From contig NBAZ01000001.1 in assembly GCA_002794735.1 (NCBI GenBank), positions 992,001 through 1,056,000 of the forward strand: DNA of 64,000 bases, given 5' to 3'. This stretch comes from Pyrrhoderma lamaoense (lineage: Eukaryota; Basidiomycota; Agaricomycetes; Hymenochaetales; Hymenochaetaceae). Numbering within the stretch: position 1 is the stretch's first letter; every line of letters begins with the position of its first letter. The translations under genes were made by a program, and so were the position numbers. The notes under the pieces are model-generated. The model searched no databases, was not told where the DNA came from, and saw only the letters and a list, made by a program, of their open reading frames with translations. Positions 35,834 through 47,012 of the stretch are shown piece by piece.

Positions 35834-38800
35834 ATGTTGAAGACCTCTCTTCGCCCCGCTCACTTGAACGTCAGCCATGCACGACGACCTCAAGTGCGAT
35901 GCAATTCCTCAGCTTCAGCTATACAGTACAAGCAAAGACGAGTTTCCAAGTATGAAGACCGAGATGCCGATGAAACAGCTAAACTAGGTCGAACCGGTAT
36001 ACAGATGCTCAAGTATTCAGAAAAGGGGCATTCCAGACCGAGATGGAAGGATACGTACACTAAGAGGCGCGAACTTAATCGTCTGGAGGATATAGCGAAT
36101 GCAAACAAAAAATATGATTCACTATCGACTGGAACGTCGAAGTCAAGGACTACTACAATCCAAACTGCTTACGATGATTCTACTGGGTTCGACATCACAG
36201 ATGATCCAATATTTGACGAACTTTCAATGTCTTGTGCAAAAGATCTGGGTCCGGGTACTTATTATGAATCTCGCAGGTATTTGGTCAAAAACTCTTTGGG
36301 GTATTAAGCAGGTGTATCTAACATCTATGTTTCATAAGAAACGCGGAGTGGGCAAATGGAATTGTTATATTCCAAGATCCCAAAAACGATGCCAATGTAT
36401 ACGTTATGGAGACAAATGGCTGCATCAGAAATATTCGTGCTGCGGATGTGATGTTTGCCGTCCCAAATTTTATCAGCAAAAGTCTCATGCAGCGTTGTGG
36501 AACATATGATCAGCTTATTGATATCGACATTGGGGGAAGTGATCATGATAAAAGGAGGGAACACTTTCTCGCAGCACAGGCAAGAGTGCTGAAGAAGGCG
36601 CGAGACTTTGAGCGGACGGTTGAAGCGGAACAATACAGACTCGGGCGCGCTATGGATAGAGTATACGACAAGTTCTGCTCGAAGAATCCTGATGAATGGG
36701 GAAAAGTAACAACTGTACAGGTCGCGCGAATGTTATATTCTACTTCAAATATCCCCGTCACGCATCTACTCGCAGTTCACAGACAACTCATGGATCGGCC
36801 CGACGAATTCGCTTGTCACCCTGGTCGTCACCGATTTGTACATACATTCTCAGTTCGTCCAAAGTCTCATCTCATCAATATACAACGGGTCAAGAAATGG
36901 GTTCTTAATGACAAGCCGGTCGTTAAAAGTTTCCAGGAAAAGGCGAGAATACTGATTGATCGCTCGCGTCAGCTAGAAAGCCAATCAATTGGGGAGACTC
37001 CTTTGAATGTGCCAGTAGACGACATTATATTTGATGAAAAAGAGCAAGAGATAATCACTTTTCTGAAGCGGTCGTTATCCTTTGCTCGTAGAATTCAAGA
37101 AGAGGCATACGAATTCACAGTTCCTTTGATAATTAAAGACACTAATCGTTACAATGAACTCATAACGTCTTTCGTATCCTTGCGGTTTTTGAGAGAGATT
37201 GGTGTGTATACTCCATGGGAGGATGTAGCCTCGAAAGATGAAGATATAGCACTCCCAGCAGAGGTAGACGGTCTCGTTCCAGGGAGGATAGCAACCACAT
37301 CTAGCCTTGTACCGTCGCCGAAGACGGAGGGTTTACTTGAGCATGATGCACATGAAAGTGTACGACATGACTTTGGAGAATTACCCGTTTATGTCATTGA
37401 CGATAAATTCGCTGAAGAATTAGATGATGGTATATCAATTGAAGCTGTTGAAGGCGAACCTGGGTCGTACTGGCTACACGTACATGTCGCCGATCCAACG
37501 TCCCTACTCCCGGTTACGCACCCTCTCAGGAAAAGCATATTCAGGCAGTCTGAAACTTTATATTTTGCGCACCAAACCTGGCCCTTACTTCCTCATGATC
37601 TTGTGCAGGCCTGCGACATGGGCCGTTCGGATGTACGAACTACCGGTCATAATGTTGTTTCATTCAGTGCAAAAGTCAACGATAATGGCGATATATTGGA
37701 TTACAAGGTGCGCGCAGGGCGAGTTCGTAATGTACTCAAGTTCAGATACGACGATGTTGACGAAGCACTTGGGATCGATCTGAGCTCCTATATCATTCGC
37801 CCATTCTCCGTGTCGCCTTCGGCCCCTTCTCATGCTAGTGCGGACGAAGCTTCGTGCATCGCTCCTCATTTACCCCAGCTTCAACTTGCAATGAAGGCCA
37901 CACGTCGCCTCAAGGAAGCCCTTTACAAGACGGACTTTTTCCTCTTTTCAATGCCCTCGCCTACGGTTGATATCGTAGATAAGCTTCCTTCACGGGGTGC
38001 CATCGATCCTTCACGTCCAGTACTTCACAGTGGATTCCCGAAACTGGATTACTACGTAGAGCAAGTACCACATGTTGAGTTAGGTGCACGTTCCCTTGTT
38101 GCAGAGTGCATGAAACTTGCTTGTCGGGTAGGTTCTCGTTTCTGCCTGGATAACAACATCCCAATGATTCGGCGTACCTTACCCCCTGTGAGTTGGCGAA
38201 GCAATGCGGAGAGAGATCTCATACTCTCAAATCGCAACGAGCTTGGTATGATTCCTCTTTCCCTACAAGTGCAGCAAGGTATCAAGCTAGCAGCTAGTAG
38301 CTTTCAGCTTTCACCTAGTGGTCACTGGGGTTTGGGCGTTCCAGATGGTGAAGGATATACTCGCGTTACTTCCCCTCTCCGTCGGGTAGAAGACTTACTT
38401 GCACACTGGCAAATTAAAAACGCTCTCTTACCCGGTGGTAAAAATAAATCCCCATTCGATGAGGCAGCCTTGAACCAGATCATCGAAGAACAGACAGAGC
38501 GCAAAGATGCGATCAAACTTGTCTACCGATCCCACAAACGTCAGTGGGCGCATACCTTTATTATGCGTTTCATGGAAAGTCAAGCGCGCGCGCGCTCCGG
38601 TGGCAAAGCAGAGTTCCCTGCTGACTTTGATCCTCTGAAAGGAATGGACGCAGTGATAACTAAGGAACCTAGGTACCAGACTGCTCGTTGGGAGCTACAT
38701 CAAACAGTATACATCCCATCTATCGGCTTGGTGGCGAACTTGCGAATACATAATTTCGACAAGGCACTTCCACTAGGAACCTCGGTGAAGGTTGACGCCA

Positions 38801-38856
38801 GAGAAGTTTATCAGTACGATCTGAATCAGACGTTGGAGGTAGACTTCGCACAATGA
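35834..38856 (+). CDS. DSS1: Mitochondrial RNase II-family 3'-5' exoribonuclease (Dss1/Cyt-4 type)
   Basis: Exoribonuclease of the mitochondrial degradosome or RNA-processing pathway. Two exons, 35834-36276 and 36339-38856, encode 986 residues. The N-terminus (MLKTSLRPAHLNVSHARRPQ) is basic and Ser/Arg-rich, fitting a mitochondrial presequence. The RNB domain begins at LPVYVIDDKFAEELDDGISI, with the clustered metal-binding Asp residues DDKFAEELDDG; ADPTSLLPVTHPLRK, RQSETLYFAHQTWPLLPHDL and GYTRVTSPLRRVEDLLAHWQ follow. Mitochondrial Dss1/Cyt-4 type rather than cytosolic Dis3 or Ssd1 is inferred from the presequence and the absence of a PIN domain. Only one intron, unlike its neighbours. Confidence 0.85.
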
Positions 38857-39510
38857 CGATGCACCATCGAAAAACAAATCTATTGAATCTTAATTGATTA
38901 TTAAACCTTACTTCTCCATGTTCACTATAGCTAATTGTACTTTAACTCTTATAGTCTACCCATACATGCACGGAAACGAAATGCTAGTAATGACACCAAA
39001 GTTAGATCCTTCTCCCTTCTCCATCGTTTAGATCTGTGGTAAATCACTTTCATACAATATAATGCACTGCCTCATTTGATGCTCCCCTATCTGAATTTTT
39101 GATTAAGGAGTTAGCACACCAGAAACTAAGAATCGCGCTTTAAAATTACACCTGGTAACCACATGCGCGAAGCTATGGCATACGAGTATATGCACAAGGA
39201 CTGGATCATAGTAAATACGCGTAGTGTAAGAATAATAAAAAATCAAAATAGAAAGGAATAATTTTGCCAGCTATGAATTCATTGGCACACAAATTTGGGG
39301 TCACAAAATTGGAGGGGGGCACTGGAGTAGGAGGGGAGAGGGCTAGCGGTAAAATATGTCATAAGACATATCTAGTCAATATACATATTCAAAGTCCAAG
39401 AAGATGGTGGTTAGAAAGTCCACTTCAATAGCTAGATAGAAAGAGGAAGGGAAGCCAAGACACATCGGAAATAATACACGGACATAAATGAATCAAGGGG
39501 ATCATATTCA
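38857..39510. other. Convergent 3' intergenic region
   Basis: AT-rich region between the RNase II-type gene and the convergent UPF0658 gene. No coding or RNA feature was recognised; a short poly-G stretch lies at 39313-39319. Confidence 0.5.
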
Positions 39511-41230
39511 TCAGTCTATGCTCATCCGGTTTGGGTTCGCCCCTAGTGGGAAAGACTGGTTTTTCCGATGAGTAAATTTGGTACCAGCCCGTCGTAAAGA
39601 GTTTGACCGGGCAGGTTTGTTCACTGATGATGATAAGTAAATACTTGGAGAAAAAGTAGCTAAATTTGACAATGCAGGACGTACTATGATACTTGAGACC
39701 ACCACCAAAATTCCTCAATACGAGGAAAGCCATGACAGCAGTAAAAGCTAGTAGGATAATTGCAATAATAGCTAGCGTAATAAAATTAAGAGATAAGTAA
39801 GATGACGTATCAAAAAGTAAAAGAAGTACCGAAAGTTGACAGTGTCTTTGATACGTCAGAAAGTTGAGACCCCATCTGGAATATCCGGAATTGCTGGTAG
39901 TGAGAGTTAGACAAAAGATAAGAGATGGATTTACGATAAGGCAAACCTTGTATACGAAGTACACCATGGCACCACCGCATCCCAACATAAAAGTCAACAT
40001 CATCATCTTGTTTTCGTATCGTGCCGCTAGTAAACCATCGACAAGAAGAACAAGAGAGAAAGGTAGAGCAGCACAAGTTACATAGTACTCCCAATCTTCT
40101 CTATTCAATACCAATACTATGAGTTGTACCGAGAATCCGACGAAGAAGAAAACATCGAATTTCATGACACAGACAAAAATTTGATAGTGGGCATACATCC
40201 GTTTAACTTGCCTATCTGCACCTAGGCGTTTGTAAACCTTCCAACCAAATTCACGCCAAATTTTCCAACCCAGAGCTATGTAGGCAATTTCGGCAACCGA
40301 AATGACAACGGGAATAACAGTCGTGAGAACATTAACAGGGATATCAGAGATACCACCTTGGACGTCATCGTCAGACAGGAGGGAGCCCCGGATTTCAAAA
40401 ATCTGCGCAACTGCATAGACAAGGAAAAGTGCATTGAAACATCTGATTCATAGGTGTCAGAATTGTAATCTCCTACAAGTTCAACCGATTGTCAATACAT
40501 ACGTTAAAAAGAGGAATTGAAGAGTGTTCCGCGCGTGAACGGCATCTATTGCCATGCCAAATTGAAATAAACTGCTGATGTTTTATTATTTGAACAAAGT
40601 CCTGATGCACGTCCACTTACTGGGCAAAACAGAAGATAGCGAGATAAGTTGGTAAGCGTTGTCTGCTTAGACCTTGTTCTCTGTCCAAGCTCTTGATCCG
40701 AAGATAGAGGTCTGCTTCGATTGCAATATCGACGATTGTTTCAAGCAAGACAGTGAGGACATAAAGTCGGCTGGCCAACGAGTCAGGAAGAATCTAAAGT
40801 AGATCGATAACTTAAACGGTAGCTATTAACTTGAAATTCTATTGCTTACAGTATCTAGCAAAGACTTCGTCCCTACTTGAACTGCGTATTCTTTTGATGA
40901 GTTTAAGTGACAATCGGACGCGACTTCACCACCACCATCCCCCGCATTGGAGTTTTCTGTCCAAGTGCTCTGAAACGAAGGCTTCTGACCTGATGGGGGA
41001 TAAAGGGGAACTTGTCTGTTTTGGGTGTTTTGCAGTGGAGATGGGTAATTTGAGGCATAAGTCTGCTTCGGCAGCGGTACAGAGGTTGTTGTGTAGGAAT
41101 CAATGATATCATCTTCTGCTGGGGGCTTGTAGTCCTCGTAGCTTGAAGAGTCTCTTCGACTTGAAGGTTGGTAAGATGGAAGATAAGTTGATGAATTATT
41201 GGCGGTATACATATTTCTTTGAGAGGCCAT
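39511..41230 (-). CDS. UPF0658 Golgi apparatus membrane protein
   Basis: Seven minus-strand exons, 41230-40850, 40793-40621, 40571-40503, 40442-39947, 39893-39830, 39771-39685 and 39623-39511, sum to 460 residues with closed phases. A Ser/Tyr/Pro-rich cytosolic N-terminus of about 125 residues precedes several membrane spans. Diagnostic segments are AEIAYIALGWKIWREFGWKV, YKRLGADRQVKRMYAHYQIF, VMKFDVFFFVGFSVQLIVLV and the end FPLGANPNRMSID, which match the fungal UPF0658 family. The family is reported at the Golgi in fission yeast; its molecular role is unknown. Confidence 0.88.
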
Positions 41231-41712
41231 GTCTGGCACTAAAGTGATGTTCTTGTTCTGAGATAAGCTTAATCGACCTGCGAATATAGTAAGAAACGAG
41301 ATTCTTGAAAGAGAACGAGTGTGATGTTCTGTCTAAGAGAATGAGTGTTGCAGTGAGCGACGGAAGAAGAAAAGGACTGCGGCTGTGGCTAACGATGAGT
41401 TGCAGAGGAAGGCCGAGCCCGTCGTGGGGAGACAGCCGACCGCTAACCGAAATAACTTTGTTACTCATTTATACTAATATTAATAATATTATGAAGTTAT
41501 GATATTTCAAGTCACACATTTCTACTTTTAGTATTTCGTGACTATCTTTGTGACATGCTGTCTCCTAGAGTTCATTGAATCGGAATAGTATACACTTTAT
41601 CACTCTCTCATACATACTCGTACTAGTCACGCCCTAAGCCACTTTTCCCTCTGGTCCCCACACTCTCTTGTTAAGACTTTTTCTCTCGTTTTATACTCTC
41701 CTCTCTCTAGAC
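41231..41712. other. Divergent promoter region
   Basis: About 480 bp between the divergent starts of UPF0658 and the orphan membrane protein, with pyrimidine tracts (TCTCTC) just before the ATG at 41713. No gene. Confidence 0.5.
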
Positions 41713-42156
41713 ATGCCTCCTCAAATACAGAAAGGTCTCTTCTTTAGCTACAAACCTGCTAAAACGAAACTGTCAGCCAATGCAGATTCTTCTGAACTAG
41801 AGAAACAAGAAGCCCCTCAACGTATCACTGCTGAAGGCCCAGAAAAACCAAAAAAGAGTTGTGAGCCACTCAACATTCCTTTTCGCACCTTTATCAAGCC
41901 TTACAACAAAAAACACGGTAAATATAAAGGTGTGTACATGCTTAATGCAATCTACTTTCTCCTTCTTACTATGTCTATTACTCCATCAGTGATTGTGCCA
42001 ATTGTATTAGCAGTCCTTATGATTGTCATCATCACTGTTGCATTATTGTTCTGCGGTGTCTTCCAAGAGACCAAAGAACGAGCTATCAGCGACTCAACTG
42101 GAGAAGTCTTACAGCGTTATACGATCTCCCCCACCACTACTGCTGGATACTTTTGA
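41713..42156 (+). CDS. Orphan single-span membrane protein, 147 residues, intronless
   Basis: Single open exon from ATG at 41713. The first 75 residues are hydrophilic and Lys-rich (MPPQIQKGLFFSYKPAKTKL), ending in a basic stretch KKHGKYKGVYM; a long hydrophobic segment follows (FLLLTMSITPSVIVPIVLAV then LMIVIITVALLFC), enough for one long or two short spans; the tail is FQETKERAISDSTGEVLQRY and onward. No family recognised. Unlike nearly all its neighbours it has no intron. The coherent composition supports a real gene, but there is no homology evidence visible. Confidence 0.55.
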   Translation: MPPQIQKGLFFSYKPAKTKLSANADSSELEKQEAPQRITAEGPEKPKKSCEPLNIPFRTFIKPYNKKHGKYKGVYMLNAIYFLLLTMSITPSVIVPIVLAVLMIVIITVALLFCGVFQETKERAISDSTGEVLQRYTISPTTTAGYF

Positions 42157-42422
42157 TTTTGCGGCGTACTAGTCAGATTCGCTGTACCTAAAAAAGAACT
42201 TGTTACTAGGCGATCAAATGATTAATTCCTACTCTTCTATCGGGCTCCGCATATTCTTTACGTATATCCTAAAATGTTATAACATACCAAACTCCGTGAC
42301 TATATTAGCATTGCATAGACTACGCAACTTCATAGTAGTACTTTTCTCAAATGTGAAATGAACATAGCTATCCCCCATACTCACAAGAAAGCCCATAGGA
42401 GACTTTACATTGACTTATGGGC

Positions 42423-43501
42423 TTATAGAAGTTTAAGCATTCCTGTTACTTGATTCACGAGTCTTGCGGGTCCTGAGAAGATGTGTTAAGTATCAGTCAC
42501 AAATTTTTGAGGATAAGACCTACCTGGACCAATACCAAGGACAGTCCTAGATCCAGCCGCAATTTGGGTCCGGCCCCTTGATCATAATATAAGCTACTTC
42601 AGTAGAAAAGCATATTTCAAAATCTTACGCATCATGTATAGATCGGGCACAAAGATTTAGACTACGAGCTATTGCTTCTAGAGTGTCCATCTCTTCTTCG
42701 TTATCCACACGTAAGGCAACCTTTGTTTGACTAATGTTATGGCCTATTAGTACTATGCTCTTTACTTGTAGTAGAGATCATTACCCGGTTCTTTCCCAGT
42801 GTCGCAGCAACTTTTGACATTTGAATTTTCGTTGATTACGCCAAAAGAAACAATGAAACATACCGCGGGGTTCGACATGCGCAGAGACTTGTAGCATGCC
42901 AATGAAGCATGTCTATGGAAGAGATTTATCTCGGAGTTAATAACGTCCTCAATACTTCAGATATTCGCATAATCAACTAACGCGCATCTAGATCGTATGC
43001 GAGTTCGTTTAAGAAATATGGATTTAGTCAAGTAGAGAGAGAAGTTAAAAACGTTGTGAGCAGAACTTACTGTGCGGCAATCTTGCCAGAGGACATCTTT
43101 AGGTCAGTACGCACCACAAGTACCTGTGGTATGATGAATTGTGTTGGGGCTGTCTCAGAAAATTTGTACCCCAAATGTGCAAGTAGAAAATCATGAGCTT
43201 TGATAGATACTTACCAGTTTCGTTTCTTCAGAGGGGTCTGCTTTCACAGTACCGAGATCTTCTAATGAAGGATCTTCTGACTCTTCCGAGTCTGATTCAT
43301 AGAGCTCAGTCTTCTCAGTATTGTCTATGTTCTTTGGGGAATATGAGGAGTGGGCAAAGACCATCTCACGCCAGCCCAGTACCCCACAGTCAAAGAGACA
43401 GCAACTAACGTCGCGTAGGATACAGCTACATAGTCGAGTAAATAAACGTTTTTGTCTGGTAATGAAGATTGTCTGACCTTGACTAGACATGCTAGGTAAG
43501 A
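42423..43501 (-). CDS. PTH2: Peptidyl-tRNA hydrolase 2, membrane-anchored, copy A
   Basis: Hydrolyses peptidyl-tRNA to recycle tRNA. Nine minus-strand exons: 43501-43489, 43425-43215, 43123-43071, 42987-42982 (6 nt), 42912-42864, 42810-42785, 42730-42629, 42576-42524 and 42472-42423. An N-terminal membrane span (VSYATLVAVSLTVGYWAG) and an acidic linker precede the enzyme domain: VLVVRTDLKMSSGKIAAQ, then CAHASLACYKSLRMSNPA, LLRHWERTGQTKVALRVDNE, SLNLCARSIHDAGRTQIAAG, SRTVLGIGPGP and VNQVTGMLKLL. The conserved QCAHA is rebuilt only through the micro-exon. One base is missing at 43336-43339 (CCCC in the gene strand); with it the exons total 187 codons plus stop. Key Lys, His, Asp and Thr positions are present, so an active enzyme is expected. 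Confidence 0.9.
42982..42987 (-). other. 6-nt micro-exon of PTH2 copy A
   Basis: Gene-strand context TCTAG|ATGCGC|GTTAGT. It converts CA ... ACAT into CAA TGC GCA CAT (Gln-Cys-Ala-His), the family motif. Flanking introns are 83 and 69 nt. Skipping keeps the frame but deletes two conserved residues. Confidence 0.85.
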
Positions 43502-44320
43502 GGTAAGTTGAGGTTATAGAGATTGACATAATTGTAGGTCACGCCTCTCGTGACACGTCGCGTGTTCCCAGGTCGCGTCCATGAGTTGGATCATCGCAGG
43601 GTTAACCGCTTACCATTTTCTTTGGGTTTACCACCCCAAAACAACAGGTTCATATAGAAGTCAAGTAATTAGGTACTAGCATGTCTGATGCCACTAACTA
43701 CGGTGGATTCGTAACTCGTAATACAACGTCAATGCAACACAAGTATAGGACACTCGCTCACCATTCACTCCCATGCTATCGGCCTTTTTTTACAAAAGAA
43801 AAGCTTCATGTTTTAAGATGTCGTTTTTCTTCGGAGCAAGCAGCACCCTTTTAAGTCTCACTAAGGACGCTCATACACTTCTAAAAAGTGATGAAATAAT
43901 AGTAAAGACCTAACAAAACACGTCGACATGGTATGTACTCCATATCTCCGTTATGGGTAATCGTTGGCCTAGATCAACTACTACAAACTGCGGCGTTTGG
44001 AGCTAATCCATGCTCTTCTGACCTTTACTATACTGTTGCACTGCAATACTCCTCGGATCTTCCTGTGCGAGATGCCTTACGACCTACCGATTCCGAAAGA
44101 GCAAAATTTCATCTACAAAATACTATTTTAACAGAGATTTAAGAAGATATTCTATTTTCATTTGAGCATAGCTACTACGACTAAATACTCAGATAACTAC
44201 AATTTACCTTATATCCAAAGAGCCAGTATTCAATTTAATCTCTAGACTATTAGGTGACTAGCCTTCTTTCTATGCTCATCATAATAACGTGGATAATGAC
44301 TGTTTATATGATTATAGACT
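43502..44320. other. Intergenic region between PTH2 copy A and MFS transporter
   Basis: Divergent upstream region. A plus-strand frame at 43933-44142 is open but has no recognisable features and no clear splice context; it is not annotated. No RNA gene seen. Confidence 0.45.
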
Positions 44321-46817
44321 ATGAACATTATAACTTCCCCCGCACCTATCTTTTATCAAGAAAGATATAACGATACGCTCACATCTCACCAAAGCACTCT
44401 CCATCAAGGTCCATCAAGGCTCATATTGGATATACAGAATGCTGCTGAGTCTCCAACAAGGCTTTCCAATGATAGCACTCGCGTAAAAACGCCGGAGAAA
44501 TTTTGGTTAAGATGTTCCGCCGCCTTTTTTGCTTTATTTACGGCGGGATGGGCCGACGGACGTATGTCGATATGAAATAACTAGATAAGAAGTTGCTAAC
44601 AGAGGTCTGTGCTAAAACCCGTTTCATAAGTGACTGGTGCTATCCTACCTCGTATGTCATCCCTTTCAAACTTACTTGTACTAGGAAGATACTTACTTTT
44701 TAGTCATAAGACATCAAGCGTGATTTCAATATAAGTTATATGATTGCTTCCTTATTATTTATCACTAGTACTATTGGGTGAACATCTAACCTTTCCCTTT
44801 TAGAATAATTGCACTGAACTACTCTCAAAACTTAGCTTTGCTTTAGGAGTCATCATGATTGGACATGTCATGTGTCTCCTTGGTCGCCATCGCCTAAATC
44901 CTTTAGGTTTTTTGACCCCCCTAATTTCGCGAGACGTCATAACCAGTGAGGCGGCGCGAGGAAGCTCTCTCAATGATGGGGCCCACACTACCCGGATCAA
45001 TTCTCCCGCTCGGGCACGTTTCCGTATATTGGCAATAGCAAGTATTCTTCATGCATCTTTTTTTATTTTGATGGGGACAGCAAGGGTGTTTTCGAACGTT
45101 CTTGTTGCGTACTTCCTTGCTTCGTTTGGGAAAGCCTTTTTGAACGGTATGCAAAGATCATAACTGACTAACACTATGGATAACCAACATTCAACGTAGG
45201 TACCGTGTGCGTAGAGATAATAGATTCCTCGCGGCTAACTGTTTAACATCCTATCAAAAGTAACGCTTATGTAGCAGCTAGTCCAAAGCGACCACTTGGC
45301 CAAATGTACGCTTGTAATTGTGAGATCTTGTTTATCCTTCGTTTTGCCACGGAACCACTGATTATTTGGAACAATGCAGCCGTCGGCGCATTTCTTGCTC
45401 CGTTTGTTTGCCAGACTCTACTAGCTAAAGGGATCCCCTGGTCACATTTCTATCTTGGTTCTCTGGCGTTATCAGTTATAAACACTTCTCTTCTTACTCT
45501 CTCATTCCGCCCTACACGGAAGGACTACCTTGCGGAAGAAAGCGAGAGTAGTTCGGTAGATGAATCTGGTTCCGAGAATCACTATTCTTTGTCTACGGAT
45601 AAATCCGATCCTGAAGCCACAGAAAAAGGTACAAGATTCACAACAAGTCAAGTATGCGCTAGAACCTTGGGCGCGATAGCAGACGACTCAAGATCGACAA
45701 CCCCGCTCCCTGCCGTGAAGCAACATCAATCGAGTTCGTAGGTTATAAATTCCAGCTTCGAGCAATTATAACCTTTCTTCCTTGTATTAAGCTCTTAGTT
45801 TCGCTCTGAAACTACGTTATGTGTGGGCATTCTCATTCTTTATTTGGATATACAGCGGAAGGTCGGTGTAAATCGGTTGGGTATAAACTTGAAACTAAAA
45901 CCTTCTTCACAGTGAGACATCAACTCAAGGATATGTGAGCATCATATCAATAATGCAGACTATAAAATTGCATGAATAACCCATACAATTAAGATGGCCA
46001 CTTATCTCCTCGCAGTTCGAGTACGCATGCTCATTTCATCATCAATCATAATCTGATAATTCGCTTAGGATGCCAATCCGAACACTGTTGGTTATGTAAC
46101 TAGTGGCTTCTGGGCCGGTGTTTCCATAAGTCGCTTTATCACGGGAGTTACCACCCCATAGTAAGTATCCGTTCACAGATAGAGGGGTAACTACTGACAT
46201 TCTCTCCCGTATAAAGCTTAAGCTTCACAACTAGAAAACATATCCTTCACTTACTTTTGTGAGTAAATATCTTCATAGACATAAACGTGATTAATGCTGG
46301 AAATCTTATTATAAATCTACATTTAACAGAGGTGAATTAATATCTAATTGTCTTGTCTTTTTGTTATTAAACTCATTATTTAGTTATCGCACTTTCGATG
46401 CATCTTTGCATTTGGTTTATCAACTCTATTTTTGAAAATGCCTTTTCAACAGGAATTATAGGACTTGTTTACGGCCCGATATATCCTAGTCTTCTCGTAC
46501 TTGCAGTAGACTTGATCCCCGCTCCTGCTCACATGAATTCAATGGCTCTTATGTACGTTCAAAATCTTCCCATCTTACGGAAGCTCTAATTTATCATGTT
46601 GCAGAGCTGGATTTGCAAACCTCGGTAGCTGTAAGTGACAACGTGTTGGAGGAAAAACGTCCTTTCCTAACTAGGCTCATTATTAGCTATATTCCCTTTC
46701 CTTGTGGGTGTTATGTCCAACGTGAATGGGCCCAAAGCCCTCGTGTATATGACTGTCGCACAAACAACTGCTCTCATATTACTATGGACTTTCTTCCCTA
46801 CGAAAATACGGTCGTAA
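44321..46817 (+). CDS. MFS transporter (fungal BSC6/FucP-like), many introns
   Basis: Multi-pass major facilitator. The start exon (44321 on) carries FWLRCSAAFFALFTAGWADG, and a small exon near 44631-44655 supplies LTGAILP, together a typical first-loop motif. Later segments are FRILAIASILHASFFILMGT (45030s), AYVAASPKRPLGQM (45268 on), AVGAFLAPFVCQTLLAKGIP and SLALSVINTSLLTLSFRPT (45380-45510), a Ser/Glu-rich central loop, YVWAFSFFIWIYSGS (45808 on), ETSTQGY, NPNTVGYVTSGFWAGVSISR (46080s), STGIIGLVYGPIYPSLLVLA (46450s), AGFANLGS, and a last span ending ALILLWTFFPTKIRS at 46817. Several exons are under 60 nt and their borders are only approximate. No stop or break requires calling it a pseudogene. 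Substrate unknown. Confidence 0.75.
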
Positions 46818-47012
46818 TACTTACCGACCTCATAGTTTACTGATGCGATCCCCTGTAAACGATACTCCACCATATTAGTGTTAAGATCATTAGATGTAAG
46901 ATCGTGTAATAATTGTACATTCCGAGATAATTAATACTATGGTGCTGCTTGCTCCTCGAGAAGAGACAGAAAAAGTGGGTTAATATGAACAATGAATATT
47001 AATATCGTTTTA

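Noticed and set aside
40571..40621. Apparent phase error in the UPF0658 gene
   Set aside because: The donor follows GCCCA (phase 2) and the second CAG is the acceptor; the junction then closes without any repair.
44321..46817. MFS gene as a pseudogene
   Set aside because: The fragments occur in the correct order and orientation, with plausible donors and acceptors between them and no unavoidable stop.
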